A stretch of DNA of 64,000 nucleotides from Clostridium estertheticum. Lineage in GTDB: Bacteria > Bacillota > Clostridia > Clostridiales > Clostridiaceae. Below the pieces are notes generated by a model that saw only the letters and a program-made list of their open reading frames with translations, did not search any database and had not been told where the DNA came from. Shown here in pieces: positions 51,313-61,443 of the stretch (the stretch's first letter is position 1; each line of letters opens with the position of its first letter). The stretch lies in the NCBI RefSeq assembly GCF_026650985.1, contig NZ_CP086239.1, positions 3,162,001 through 3,226,000 of the forward strand, written 5' to 3'. Position numbers and translations under genes: made by a program.

Positions 51313-53790
51313 TGAACTAAATGAATTTATCCTTAATTTTACACTTCCTCCAATACCCGATTTAAGTTTAACATTACAGATTTTGTTAGCTAATGAATTT
51401 GTGACCTCGATAGTCAATGTATTTAAGCCTGAACTAACGTAATCTAAGATGTCAAAAATATATGGTGCCCACATTTTAATCTCTACTTCTTTTTCATTTA
51501 TGAATACTTTCACGATTTCGTGAGCTTCTTCTAGTTCGAGCTGTATTTCATTTATCTCTTCTCTATTTTCAATTGTAAATTGATTGCTATATATCATAGT
51601 TCCAGAATAATTTTTAAATCCTTCCCATTCATTCCAAGGTGTTAGTTTCCCTTCTTTTACAAGCTTATTTTTTTGGTCATAAACCTTCCAATCTGATTTT
51701 ATATCCATAGTATAACAATTGCTTAATTTTTCTTTTTTATCACCAAACGTCGGAACCTTCGAAGTATCTAAAACGAATATAACACTTTCTCTTCTATTTA
51801 TTTCTATAGATATTTTTATATAATCACCATTTGTTTCTAACACTTCTTGCTTCCTAATTTTTCCTTTCCATGCATCCCATTTCTCTACATATCCAATATT
51901 TTTTATATTTAAAATATCTTTTATCTTTTCTTCACCTTCATTTACAAGAACATAATAATGCACACCATCTTTAACTACGTGGCTTACTCTTAATGATTTT
52001 TGGTTATGCTTAGTAAACAAATCACGGCTATTTAAACCATCAAGAACATTTAATATCTCTATTGCTTCTTTAATAACTATGGTATCCTTTATTTTAATGT
52101 TATATCCCATTGCATTGTTTATAATAATTGTTCCGCCACTCTGCGAAAATTTCTCCAATGGCTTTATTATTTCTTCAGTAACACTACTTACATCTTCAAT
52201 AATAATAACCTTATATTTTTGTTTTTGAATGTAAACAGCTCCATCACTTATGTCGCATAAATCGCACACTAGCAATTCCTTTTCCAAATAATTAAATTCA
52301 ATAGAATTTTCATATAACGGCTTAACGCTCTTCCAAGGCAAATTATGATTTTCACATAATACAGCAATATCCGTTACGTTGTAACTATCCGTCATTATAA
52401 AACTCATTCTCTTCATATATTGTGAAATTTGGTTGTAATACGGCCACCATATATTATTTGGTCCTACATCCGGTGGTCTTTCTCCTATTCTTCTCTTACC
52501 TCTTATTGAATAGAAAAAAGCATGAGGATATAAAAGGTTTACACCTCTTACAAATAACCAATCCATAAACCATTTCATATCGTCAACTGCAAATGACCAT
52601 TCTATTTTATTTGCTCCACAACAAGCAAAACATTCATTTCCATTTTTTCTTTTACCTCTATGTCTAGCTGAATCAGAAGTACACTTAGCCATAGTAGTAT
52701 TTTCTCCCTGAATCGCCTTATTATCCTCTGGAGCTACCCATCTCCATACAATATCTTGAGCTGGCACCTGAAAATACTTGAGTAATCCAATATCATCACT
52801 TTCATGAGGATGTCCTGTAAGTTCAATATTATGAGTTTCACACCACTCACTTATAGGTTTATAGTAAGATAATTCTAATTTTTTGTTTATGGCTCTGTTA
52901 TATCTAGTTCTAATATTGATACTTTCTGTAGTGCCTTCTAACCACAACGCTGGTAGATCTTCCTCTCTTCCACCCTGCCTAATATAAAATTCAAGAAACC
53001 CTCTTGTCCAAGCTATCATATTACCGTGGTTACCTCTACCCATTATGTCTGGTTCGTCAGTAAAGACTCCTGTTATTACATTCCCAAAATATTCGCCAAA
53101 TTCTTTATAATACCTCTCATGAGTTAAACTTATAAAAGATTGTACTGCATAAGGATTAAGTAAATCACTTGAAGCTGGAGATTCTAGTTCACCATCATCC
53201 TCACCAAAATGTATTCCTCTTATAGTCCCCTTGGTATATATCTCTACAAAAATAATTATGTACCAATCATCCAAACTTGGAGGAACAAATGTTACTTTGT
53301 TATGCTTACATATTATTTTCTTTATCTGAGAACTATCAAATTTATTTCCTTCAACTTTTTTAATTGCTAAAGCTGATACTAACCTTTCTCCATCTTTTTC
53401 ATGAAATTCTACTATTGTTTCATTGTGACATTTATATTCAAGCATTTTCAGTCCTCTGCTTGCATACTCCGGATTATTCTTTACAACCATCCCATGAGCG
53501 GACCCTGAAGGGTACATAGCTTCATCATATAGTACTACCTTCATATCAAGTTTTTCTGCTTCCTCAATAGCTGAGCGCACAAAACCCATAAATTTATCTG
53601 AAAGATATTCAATCTTTTTTGGTATTCCTATCCTTGGATGAATTACAAATGCATTAACCCCCTTATTTGAAAAATCATTGATTTGCCTTATAATTTCATT
53701 TTTATCTAGATCATCATTCCAAAACCAAAACGGAATAGGCGTATATTCATTTAAAGGATTAATAAATTCATTTCGTTGATTTTCAATCAT
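51307..53790 (-). CDS. GH106-like alpha-L-rhamnosidase
   Basis: This 827-residue protein has the GH106-type N-terminal barrel: PIPFWFWNDDL, GVNAFVIHPR, VVLYDEAMYPSG, GVFTDEPDIMG with a probable catalytic acidic residue, and a central GKRRIGERPPDVGPNN; a C-terminal beta-sandwich with galactose-binding-like features follows. It would release terminal rhamnose from imported fragments. No signal peptide is present. The ATG at 53790 lies 11 bases after GGAGG; an in-frame TTG at 53796, five bases after it, is an alternative. It is the first gene of the locus. Confidence 0.7.
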   Translation of the reverse strand: MIENQRNEFINPLNEYTPIPFWFWNDDLDKNEIIRQINDFSNKGVNAFVIHPRIGIPKKIEYLSDKFMGFVRSAIEEAEKLDMKVVLYDEAMYPSGSAHGMVVKNNPEYASRGLKMLEYKCHNETIVEFHEKDGERLVSALAIKKVEGNKFDSSQIKKIICKHNKVTFVPPSLDDWYIIIFVEIYTKGTIRGIHFGEDDGELESPASSDLLNPYAVQSFISLTHERYYKEFGEYFGNVITGVFTDEPDIMGRGNHGNMIAWTRGFLEFYIRQGGREEDLPALWLEGTTESINIRTRYNRAINKKLELSYYKPISEWCETHNIELTGHPHESDDIGLLKYFQVPAQDIVWRWVAPEDNKAIQGENTTMAKCTSDSARHRGKRKNGNECFACCGANKIEWSFAVDDMKWFMDWLFVRGVNLLYPHAFFYSIRGKRRIGERPPDVGPNNIWWPYYNQISQYMKRMSFIMTDSYNVTDIAVLCENHNLPWKSVKPLYENSIEFNYLEKELLVCDLCDISDGAVYIQKQKYKVIIIEDVSSVTEEIIKPLEKFSQSGGTIIINNAMGYNIKIKDTIVIKEAIEILNVLDGLNSRDLFTKHNQKSLRVSHVVKDGVHYYVLVNEGEEKIKDILNIKNIGYVEKWDAWKGKIRKQEVLETNGDYIKISIEINRRESVIFVLDTSKVPTFGDKKEKLSNCYTMDIKSDWKVYDQKNKLVKEGKLTPWNEWEGFKNYSGTMIYSNQFTIENREEINEIQLELEEAHEIVKVFINEKEVEIKMWAPYIFDILDYVSSGLNTLTIEVTNSLANKICNVKLKSGIGGSVKLRINSFSSC

Positions 53791-54065
53791 TATCAAACAT
53801 CCCTCCATAATAAAATGTATTATAATCCTACATTTTTTCTAATTTTTCTTTTGCTTTACATTTTATCGTCTGTTATCGATTACTTTAATCATTTATATTC
53901 CTTTATTTACACAATCATACTTTTCTTCCAACACAAAGTCAATAGGTTTTTGTTTGTTTTGTTTGTTTTTCCTTTTTTTTCTTTGTTTTAGTCAATCATA
54001 GTAAATTTATTTTATAAAATAAATGAAAAAATCAAGAACATGTAATTTTCTACAATACCAAGAGA
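53791..54065. other. Upstream region of the rhamnogalacturonan locus
   Basis: The gap contains long T-rich tracts (TTTGTTTGTTTTGTTTG near 53945) and a small hairpin AAAATGTA/TACATTTT near 53813-53836. No GTTAACGTTAAC operator and no convincing ORF is seen. Confidence 0.4.
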
Positions 54066-54121
54066 TCACAAAAAAATTAAACGGCCTTAGCCCCATGTAA
54101 TTTAGGACTTTAGCCGCTTAA
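54066..54121 (-). terminator. Terminator of brnQ
   Basis: TAAACGGCCTTAGCCCC and GGACTTTAGCCGCTTA form an imperfect stem of about 14 pairs; on the minus strand it is followed by AATTTTTTTG. It lies 29 bases after the brnQ stop. Confidence 0.65.
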
Positions 54122-54149
54122 GTAGTTTTTATTCTTAATTTTACACTCC

Positions 54150-55460
54150 CTACAATTCCTTATTTAAATTTTGAATAACAGATTTGTTTTCCTGATTTGA
54201 TTTAACTAATCTATTAGAAATTACAAAAGCAATTATAGCCGGTATAATCCATCCAAATCCTACACTAGATAGAGGAACATATTTAAAAAATCCAATGCTG
54301 TTTGATGTTAAATCATTAATAGTATTTAAAACACTTACTATTAAAACTGTGTATGTAGTTATAGTAACTACCTTATTGTTTTTAACTATATCACCAAGTA
54401 ACGTAGTAACTATTAAAACAATTACAATTGGATATATGATTTTCAAAACCGGATTTGCCAATTTAACTAAACTATCAACATCCTTCGTAGCCATTACTCC
54501 ACTTACTAAAGCAATTCCAATAGCAATGCTTTCGTATGATAATTTGCCCTTGAAAAGCTTAGCAAAAAATTTTGATCCAGCTGAAAGGATTCCTATAGCA
54601 GTCGTTAAGCATGCAAGAGTAACACATAAACTAAGTATAACACTACCAATACTACCTAGGTCTAATCTAACAATTGATGTAACCAAACTAGTTCTGGATA
54701 TACTTTTTGAAAACAATGTAGTTGTTTGAGTTCCAAGGTACATAAGCCCAGTATACACAAAAAATAAACCGATTAAAGATACTAAAGCTGATTTCAAAGT
54801 TATCTTCATTATATCTTTTGGGCTTTTATAACCTTTTGCTCTAATAGATGAAAGAATTATTGATGAAAATATAACACCAGTCATAGCGTCCATTGTCTGA
54901 TATCCTTCTATTAAAGCTTTTGAGAATCCACCTTCATAAGATGTAGTTACAATTGGTCCAATAGGCTCTATTATTCCTTTAACTATAATTATAGCGAGCA
55001 TTAATAAAAGTGCTGGTGTAAGTACTTTACCTATATTATCAATTATTGAAGAAGGTTTAAGCGCAAATGCAAGCACTATTACAAAAAACACTATAATCGA
55101 TATATTTTGTCCAATTGATGGAAATAAGGGATGTATTCCCAGTTCGAAAGTTGTTGCAGCAGTTCTTGGAATTGCGAATAAAGGCCCTATAATAAGAACT
55201 AAGGCTATAGAGACTATTACAGAAAATATTGGGCCTACTCTATCTGCCATTTTTTTGAAGTCGCCATTGATTTTAGCACAAGCAATTATAGCACATATAG
55301 GAATACCAACTCCTGTAATAAGGAAGCCTATAATTGAATATAGCATTGCATCTCCGGCTGCCCTTCCTAATGCTGGTGGGAAAATTAGGTTTCCTGCACC
55401 AAAGAACATTGCAAATAATGCAGAACCTATAACTATTGAATGTTTTGTTGAATTTTTGAT
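54150..55460 (-). CDS. brnQ: Branched-chain amino acid transporter BrnQ, apparent AUC start
   Basis: This 12-helix sodium-coupled carrier of the LIVCS family imports leucine, isoleucine and valine; AMFFGAGNLIFPPALG and the SSIRAKGYKS loop are characteristic. The family N-terminus KNSTKHSIVIGSALFAMFFG is fully encoded, but the codon before it is ATC (55458-55460), eight bases after GGAGG and directly after an in-frame TAA. The next in-frame ATG, 17 codons on, lacks a ribosome binding site and would remove half of helix 1. I therefore annotate 436 residues with a non-canonical AUC start; a lost start codon or a base error is the alternative. Confidence 0.75.
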   Translation of the reverse strand: MKNSTKHSIVIGSALFAMFFGAGNLIFPPALGRAAGDAMLYSIIGFLITGVGIPICAIIACAKINGDFKKMADRVGPIFSVIVSIALVLIIGPLFAIPRTAATTFELGIHPLFPSIGQNISIIVFFVIVLAFALKPSSIIDNIGKVLTPALLLMLAIIIVKGIIEPIGPIVTTSYEGGFSKALIEGYQTMDAMTGVIFSSIILSSIRAKGYKSPKDIMKITLKSALVSLIGLFFVYTGLMYLGTQTTTLFSKSISRTSLVTSIVRLDLGSIGSVILSLCVTLACLTTAIGILSAGSKFFAKLFKGKLSYESIAIGIALVSGVMATKDVDSLVKLANPVLKIIYPIVIVLIVTTLLGDIVKNNKVVTITTYTVLIVSVLNTINDLTSNSIGFFKYVPLSSVGFGWIIPAIIAFVISNRLVKSNQENKSVIQNLNKEL

Positions 55461-55601
55461 TTACATAACCTCCGTCTTAATTAACATAAATAATTTAGTC
55501 TTTATTTTATGTATAGATGTAATTTTACTATTTTAATCTTGCTTTAAATAATAATTACTTTATAATATATATTATACAACAAAAAGAACGGATGTGTTAT
55601 A

Positions 55602-56867
55602 GTGAATTTTCCATTTAATAAAATAATATCAAAAAAAGACCATAAACCCAAACTTATGGCATTAGATTTTTTTAAATACATTGGACCTGGGTTACTAGTA
55701 ACCGTGGGATTTATAGACCCTGGAAATTGGGCGGCAAACGTTTCTGCTGGTGCTAATTTTGGATATACTCTACTTTGGATGGTAACCCTTTCAACTATTA
55801 TGCTTATTGTTCTTCAGCATAATGCTGCCCATCTTGGGATTGTTACAGGAAATTGCATATCAGAAGCATCTACTGCCACATTAAAACCAAGACTGAACAA
55901 ATTTGTGCTTGGTTCTGCTGTACTAGCTGCAGTATCTACTGCCCTTGCAGAACTTTTAGGTGGCGCTATTGCTTTAAATATGTTATTTGGTATACCTATA
56001 AAGCTCGCAACAGTGTTAGTTTTAGGTTTGATTTTATGGATGCTCTTTACAAATTCTTATAAGAAACTAGAAAGATGGATTATTGGCTTTGTTTCTATAA
56101 TAGGAATATCTTTTATATTTGAATTAAGCCTTGTACATATCGAATGGGGAAAAGCTATGATAAGCTGGGTTAAACCTTCTTTTCCCAAGGGATCTATTCC
56201 AATAATAATGAGTGTTCTAGGCGCAGTCGTGATGCCTCATAATCTATTTCTTCATTCGGAAATAATACAAAGTCGTCAATGGAATTTAAAAGATGAGAGT
56301 GTAATAAAAAAACAACTTAAATATGAATTTATGGATACTTTTTTTTCAATGATGGTAGGTTGGGCTATAAATAGTGCTATGATACTTATTGCTGCAGCTA
56401 CTTTCTTCGCACAGAAAGTTCAAGTTACAGAGCTTAATCAGGCTCAGCAAATGCTGACACCATTACTTGGAAGCACAGCCTCAGTAGTCTTTGCTTTAGC
56501 GCTACTCTTTGCCGGAATATCATCGTCAGTTACTGCTGGTATGGCCGGTGGTAGTATTTTTGCGGGAATATTTGGGGAACCATATGATATTCATGATATC
56601 CACACTAAGCTAGGCGTAGGAATTACTTTAGTTGGTGCTACAATAGCTATATTTTTCATATCGGAGCCATTTAAAGGTCTCATCTACTCACAAATGTTCT
56701 TAAGTATACAACTTCCTATAACTATATTCCTTCAGATATATTTAACCTCTTCTAAAAAAGTTATGGGCAAATATGCTAACACTAGATTTGATAAAATTAC
56801 TCTTTGGATTATTGGACTTATAGTAGCTGCACTTAATGTAATGTTATTACTAAGCTATATATTGTAA
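55602..56867 (+). CDS. Nramp-family divalent metal transporter
   Basis: This 421-residue protein has about 11 helices and the Nramp metal-site motifs: FIDPGNWAANVSAG in helix 1 (DPGN) and VVMPHNLFLHSEIIQS in helix 6 (MPH), so manganese or iron import driven by protons is likely. The conserved methionine argues for transition metals over magnesium. It starts at GTG (55602) after a weak GGATGTG. It is divergent from brnQ with a 140-base gap. Confidence 0.85.
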   Translation: MNFPFNKIISKKDHKPKLMALDFFKYIGPGLLVTVGFIDPGNWAANVSAGANFGYTLLWMVTLSTIMLIVLQHNAAHLGIVTGNCISEASTATLKPRLNKFVLGSAVLAAVSTALAELLGGAIALNMLFGIPIKLATVLVLGLILWMLFTNSYKKLERWIIGFVSIIGISFIFELSLVHIEWGKAMISWVKPSFPKGSIPIIMSVLGAVVMPHNLFLHSEIIQSRQWNLKDESVIKKQLKYEFMDTFFSMMVGWAINSAMILIAAATFFAQKVQVTELNQAQQMLTPLLGSTASVVFALALLFAGISSSVTAGMAGGSIFAGIFGEPYDIHDIHTKLGVGITLVGATIAIFFISEPFKGLIYSQMFLSIQLPITIFLQIYLTSSKKVMGKYANTRFDKITLWIIGLIVAALNVMLLLSYIL

Positions 56868-56876
56868 ATTCAAATA

Positions 56877-56903
56877 ACAAAAAAGGCAACTATTAGTTGC
56901 CTT
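56877..56903 (+). terminator. Bidirectional terminator Nramp / cfa
   Basis: AAGGCAAC and GTTGCCTT form an eight-base stem around TATTA, with an A-run before it that serves as T-run for the minus-strand gene. Confidence 0.75.
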
Positions 56904-56910
56904 CAGTATT

Positions 56911-58086
56911 TCATTTAGTCATGTAGTCTCTGGTCAAAGGCAAATCATTATTTACACCTTTGGCAAACAATATTTGATGAACATTAATATTACCGCAATT
57001 AAATGATGCAGCACATGCATTCAAATATAGTCTCCACATTCTTATAAATGTCTCGTCTTTAGTCTTTTCTATTATAGGAAGAGCATTTTCAAAGTTTTCA
57101 GCCCAGTGTTCAAGTGTCTTTCCATAATGCCTTCTAAGACTTTCTATATCAATTAATTCAAGTTCTAGTTCTGCTATATCTGAAATTATAGTTTTAATTG
57201 CAGGTACATGTCCACCTGGAAAAATGTATTTATCTATCCACGTATTATTACCGCCTTCATTTACTGCTGTTATACAATGAAGTAAAGAGAGTCCTTTATC
57301 TTTTAATAAGTCATTTACTATATGAAAATATTCAGATAAATTTTCTAGTCCTACATGTTCGAGCATTCCTACGCTAACAATTCTATCAAAACTCATATTT
57401 TTTATTTCTCTGTAATCTTGAAGTTTAACTTCTACTAAATCTTCTAGTCCCTCTGCTTTTATTCTTTCATTAGCCTTTTGTAGTTGTTCTAAACTTAAAG
57501 TAACTCCAACAGCCTTTACCTTATATTGTTTTGCTGCTCTAATTATAAGTTCTCCCCATCCACATCCTATATCTAGTAAACTTTGTCCTTCTTTTAAGTT
57601 TAGTTTTGTTAAAATATGATTTATTTTATTGTTTTGAGCTTCGTCCAAAGTATCCGTATCATTTTTAAAATATCCACAGGAATAATTCATAGAATTATCA
57701 AGCCATAATTTATAAAAATCATTTCCAATATCATAATGAAATTGTATATTATCCTTACTTCTTTTTATACTGCTTTTAAACTTCTTTATGAGTTTTTCGT
57801 ATTTTTCGCTTTTACAAAGAAAACTTTCTTTGTTATTGTATAGGGACTCTATAACCTCTTTTACATTACCCTTTATGTCTAATGTTTTTGTCATATATGC
57901 TTCTCCAAGCGTTATAGAAGGATCGTTTATAACATCACCCTTTGATATCGGTTCATTAAAAATAAGTTGAAACTTACTTTCGCCCTCACCAAATTTTTCT
58001 ACACTCCCGTCCCAAAACTTAATTTCAAAAGGATTGGAAAATATATCTTTGAATAAAGTTTTATAAAATAATTTATCACCAACCAA
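56911..58086 (-). CDS. cfa: Cyclopropane-fatty-acyl-phospholipid synthase
   Basis: This 391-residue SAM-dependent enzyme adds a methylene bridge to unsaturated acyl chains of membrane lipids. It has an N-terminal lipid-binding domain and a methyltransferase domain with IQFHYDIGNDFYKLWLD, the SAM motif LLDIGCGWGEL, VGMLEHVG and YIFPGGHVPA. The start is TTG at 58086, nine bases after AAGGAG. It is monocistronic. Such genes often respond to stationary phase or acid and solvent stress. Confidence 0.92.
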   Translation of the reverse strand: MVGDKLFYKTLFKDIFSNPFEIKFWDGSVEKFGEGESKFQLIFNEPISKGDVINDPSITLGEAYMTKTLDIKGNVKEVIESLYNNKESFLCKSEKYEKLIKKFKSSIKRSKDNIQFHYDIGNDFYKLWLDNSMNYSCGYFKNDTDTLDEAQNNKINHILTKLNLKEGQSLLDIGCGWGELIIRAAKQYKVKAVGVTLSLEQLQKANERIKAEGLEDLVEVKLQDYREIKNMSFDRIVSVGMLEHVGLENLSEYFHIVNDLLKDKGLSLLHCITAVNEGGNNTWIDKYIFPGGHVPAIKTIISDIAELELELIDIESLRRHYGKTLEHWAENFENALPIIEKTKDETFIRMWRLYLNACAASFNCGNINVHQILFAKGVNNDLPLTRDYMTK

Positions 58087-58434
58087 AATTTATCACTCCT
58101 TAATTAAATATTAAATCTAGTTTACTTATTTATTATTTTAAAAAATATAATTGTATTAGTTATGCATTTACACAAATTCACTATATCAATTTGTACAATA
58201 ATAAAATATAATTAACCTTGTTCACCCCTATTTAAATTAATATAATTCTTATAATAATAGTGCTTTTTATAGTAAAATCAAAAGATTACTTAACGTCACA
58301 TATATATTATCATGCTTTTTAATTTAATAATCAATATCTATTTGTACAAATATTAAACGTTAATTTTGTCTATATGCACATCGATGATTTAATTTATCGT
58401 ATCTATTGTTATAACTTAAAAGGAGATGTACTTA
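58087..58434. other. Divergent interval cfa / cdaR
   Basis: The stretch is AT-rich with an inverted repeat ACAAATT (58172-58178) / AATTTGT (58188-58194) as a possible operator. No ORF is convincing and no promoter is certain. Confidence 0.35.
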
Positions 58435-59574
58435 TTGGAAATTTTAAGTAGCAAATTAGCTAAAAATATTGTTGAAAGGACTATGAGCGCTGTTAATTAT
58501 AATATAATTATAACCAATACATTAGGCATTATTATAGCGTCAGGAGATAAAAACAGAATTGGAGATATGCATGAAGGAGCAATAATAGCGCTTAAAAGAA
58601 ATTCAGAATTTAGTGTTAGTGAACATGGAAGTGATAAATTAAACGGTGTACATTCCGGAACTAACCTAGTTATCGAATTTCAAAATAGAGTAGTAGGAGT
58701 AATTGGTATTACAGGAAAACCTAGCGATGTTTTAGGTTATGGTAAATTAATTAAAATGACAGCAGAAATGATGATTGAACAAGAACATGTGTTGACAGAA
58801 TTCGAAAGCAACAAGAGAATGAAACAAGAGGTTATGCTAGCACTTATATATAACAAACAAGATTCTCTTTCTTTATTAAAAAAACATATTAAGGGATTTG
58901 AAATTCCATACAATTATCCTATGTTTATATTTATAATTGAAGTGAATTTTAAAGATAATTCAGATAAAATTGATTTAAATATATTAAATATAATAATAAA
59001 CCTATTAGAAATGACATTTATGGAATCATTAGCAACCATAATTAATTCGCAAACCATTGTTGTATTACATAAATGTCTGCATATTAACAATGAAATTGAA
59101 GATTATAATGAAAAAATAAAGGAAATCAATGAAAAAATATGTACTCAAATAGGGATTACTGTAAAGATATCAGTTGGAAAAATATATGACAACTTAAATG
59201 ACATGTATAAATCTTATAGTATAGCTAAAGAAACACTTATATTTGGTGAAAAGATATACCCTAATTATAATATTTATTTTTTTAATTTACTAAAATCTGA
59301 GATGTTATTCTCTCAAAACAATGAAAAATGGAAGATCGATGAATTAGCAGAAACCTACAAATTAGTAGCTTCAAATGATAATGATGGAGTATTAAGAGAA
59401 ACTTTAAAAGTCTTAATAGAAGAAAATGGAGAGCTTAACAATGTATCAAACAGGTTATTCATTCATAGAAATACCATTAGATATCGCTTAAATAAAATTC
59501 ACAAAATTACAAATAAAAACCCTAGAAACTACACTGATCTATTTTGGCTTTATAGTGCTATGCTTAACTCTTAA
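58435..59574 (+). CDS. cdaR: CdaR-type sugar diacid/glycerate regulator
   Basis: This 379-residue regulator has the N-terminal sugar-diacid recognition domain (LSSKLAKNIVERTM, SGDKNRIGDMHEGAI, VIGITGKPSDV) and a C-terminal PucR-type helix-turn-helix (LFIHRNTIRYRLNKIHKITN). CdaR proteins respond to glycerate and switch on glycerate, glucarate and galactarate genes. The start is TTG at 58435, nine bases after AAAGGAG; an ATG nine bases upstream sits on the ribosome binding site. The likely target, gntP-glxK at 31475-33966, is not adjacent. Its last 36 bases overlap the convergent permease gene. Confidence 0.88.
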   Translation: MEILSSKLAKNIVERTMSAVNYNIIITNTLGIIIASGDKNRIGDMHEGAIIALKRNSEFSVSEHGSDKLNGVHSGTNLVIEFQNRVVGVIGITGKPSDVLGYGKLIKMTAEMMIEQEHVLTEFESNKRMKQEVMLALIYNKQDSLSLLKKHIKGFEIPYNYPMFIFIIEVNFKDNSDKIDLNILNIIINLLEMTFMESLATIINSQTIVVLHKCLHINNEIEDYNEKIKEINEKICTQIGITVKISVGKIYDNLNDMYKSYSIAKETLIFGEKIYPNYNIYFFNLLKSEMLFSQNNEKWKIDELAETYKLVASNDNDGVLRETLKVLIEENGELNNVSNRLFIHRNTIRYRLNKIHKITNKNPRNYTDLFWLYSAMLNS

Positions 59575-61443
59575 TTCAACTTTATTTGAACGATAAATCG
59601 TCCATTTGTTTAACATAAATAGCATAAGTGATATTCCTATGAAAATAATTGTGCTTTTCCACCATAGTGCACGATCTTGATTAATATTTGTATAAGATAA
59701 ATTTGAAATATAAATATTAAATATGGAATATCTATTAGCAACTGCAGTGGAAGTAAAAATTGCATTGATTAAAAAGCCTCCAACTATGCCTCCTATACCA
59801 GTACAGAAAAAATTAGAAATTGTCATGGAACACACCCCGAAAAAAAGCGAACATGACATGCAAGTAATAATTGTCTTCAAATAACTCATTAAAATAACCG
59901 TACCCATAATACTGCTATCTGGTTTATTAACCAAGAATAAATCAATAAAAAACACAACACTAACCATTATGAATATAAAACATAAGTTGATGAATATTCT
60001 TCTAGCCATGATTCCCAATTTATTTCTATTAGTTAAATAAAAATTATCCATAGTTTTATGCGAATATTCTATACTATAAATATTTGCAAATATAATTACT
60101 GATGCCCATGCTATAGTTCCTAACATTGACATACCTATATCTGTTACCCCCTTATTGCTAGTAAGCATTGTACTTATAGTAGAAAGCAGTAATATAAATG
60201 CTATGAATAATTGAATTGGTGAGGCTGCTATCTTTGCATTATATTTTATAAATGCAAAAGCCCCAATGTTTTTTGATGGACTTGAACCCTTTATTGAACT
60301 AGTATGAGAAATTTTAAACTTTCTACTCCGATTTCCAGCCTTGCTCTTCCTAGCCCAAATACGGCATGACGCTAAAAGAAAAATTGCACCTAAAATACAA
60401 AGTCCAATACGATTGATAATATAGGCTTGAATTTGCCTAGGTGGAACTAACTGATAAAATTTTTCGTACGATATAATTGGGGCAAGCCACATCCATTGTA
60501 CTGAAGTACCATCCGGTAATGTTGTTGTCATCATAGAAGATAATAGAGTAATAAAAAAAAGTGGTATTGCAGCAAATCCATTTCTAAATAAAAGAGAAAC
60601 TAAAACCAAAAGACTTGCGTAAAATAAAATGGTTGGAACAGTGTAAAACAGCATACTCTTCCATAATGCACCTAGATATAAGGACATTCCCAATTTAGAA
60701 CAAAATATTGTCTCCCATATACTAAAAATAAGAGTATTTAATGCTATTGCAAATAAACACATTGAAAATGCACCTGCAAATTTTCCTGTAATATACGTTA
60801 AATTTGATATTGGCTTTGAAAGTAACAGATCATGCAGCGATGGTTGCAGTTCCTTTTGGAAAAGAAATGCAAAAAAGAGTATAAAGATAATTGATACATA
60901 CATAGCAGTATCTTGGGCATATTGCCGTGCAAAAGAAGTAGAAAATGTTTGATTCGTTTTATGTAAATAACTCATAAACTCAGGATATGTTGCGTCCATT
61001 TTATCCCCACTCATTGTATATTCATTATAAAGCATATCTTGACCGTATCCAATTTTTTTAACTGATGGGAATTTAGTGTACATCTGGTTCTCAACATCTC
61101 TAAGCGTATCCTTTGTCCATGTTTCTCGTGAGTAAATTGTTGATGATAGCCATTCGATAATTTCATCTGAATCCTGCTTGTTATCCCTTATTAACCCATT
61201 GGAAATTTGTTTTATAAAATAGGTATTTCGATCTTTCCCTAAAACAGGTATTGAAACGTCATCCGATGTACTGGAACTTGATATACTAGTCAAATCTGCT
61301 GGTGTCTTAAGCTGATAATGATTAAAATATTTAATACTAGCACTAATAGATACCCCCAATAGCATACAAGTTAATAGCCAAAAGAATTTACTTTTAGCTT
61401 GAATTTTTATTTCAAAACCAACAATTTCTAACCAAACTCTCAT
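59539..61443 (-). CDS. ABC-2-type transporter permease
   Basis: This 634-residue permease has one N-terminal helix (about 18-36), an extracytoplasmic region (about 45-180), then two blocks of helices (about 185-360 and 405-620). It is encoded with the ATPase at 61440 (ATGA overlap), so the two form an exporter, perhaps of a lipid or peptide antibiotic. The large outer domain is unusual next to the short permease at 62370. Substrate unknown. Its 3' end overlaps cdaR convergently. Confidence 0.8.
   Translation of the reverse strand: MRVWLEIVGFEIKIQAKSKFFWLLTCMLLGVSISASIKYFNHYQLKTPADLTSISSSSTSDDVSIPVLGKDRNTYFIKQISNGLIRDNKQDSDEIIEWLSSTIYSRETWTKDTLRDVENQMYTKFPSVKKIGYGQDMLYNEYTMSGDKMDATYPEFMSYLHKTNQTFSTSFARQYAQDTAMYVSIIFILFFAFLFQKELQPSLHDLLLSKPISNLTYITGKFAGAFSMCLFAIALNTLIFSIWETIFCSKLGMSLYLGALWKSMLFYTVPTILFYASLLVLVSLLFRNGFAAIPLFFITLLSSMMTTTLPDGTSVQWMWLAPIISYEKFYQLVPPRQIQAYIINRIGLCILGAIFLLASCRIWARKSKAGNRSRKFKISHTSSIKGSSPSKNIGAFAFIKYNAKIAASPIQLFIAFILLLSTISTMLTSNKGVTDIGMSMLGTIAWASVIIFANIYSIEYSHKTMDNFYLTNRNKLGIMARRIFINLCFIFIMVSVVFFIDLFLVNKPDSSIMGTVILMSYLKTIITCMSCSLFFGVCSMTISNFFCTGIGGIVGGFLINAIFTSTAVANRYSIFNIYISNLSYTNINQDRALWWKSTIIFIGISLMLFMLNKWTIYRSNKVELRVKHSTIKPK

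Noticed and set aside
54295-54729. 144-codon plus-strand frame within brnQ
   Set aside because: Antisense to a membrane protein gene; hydrophobic codons on one strand give long open frames on the other.
55464-55466. ATG as the brnQ start
   Set aside because: It is followed at once by TAA, is out of frame with brnQ and is only two bases from GGAGG.
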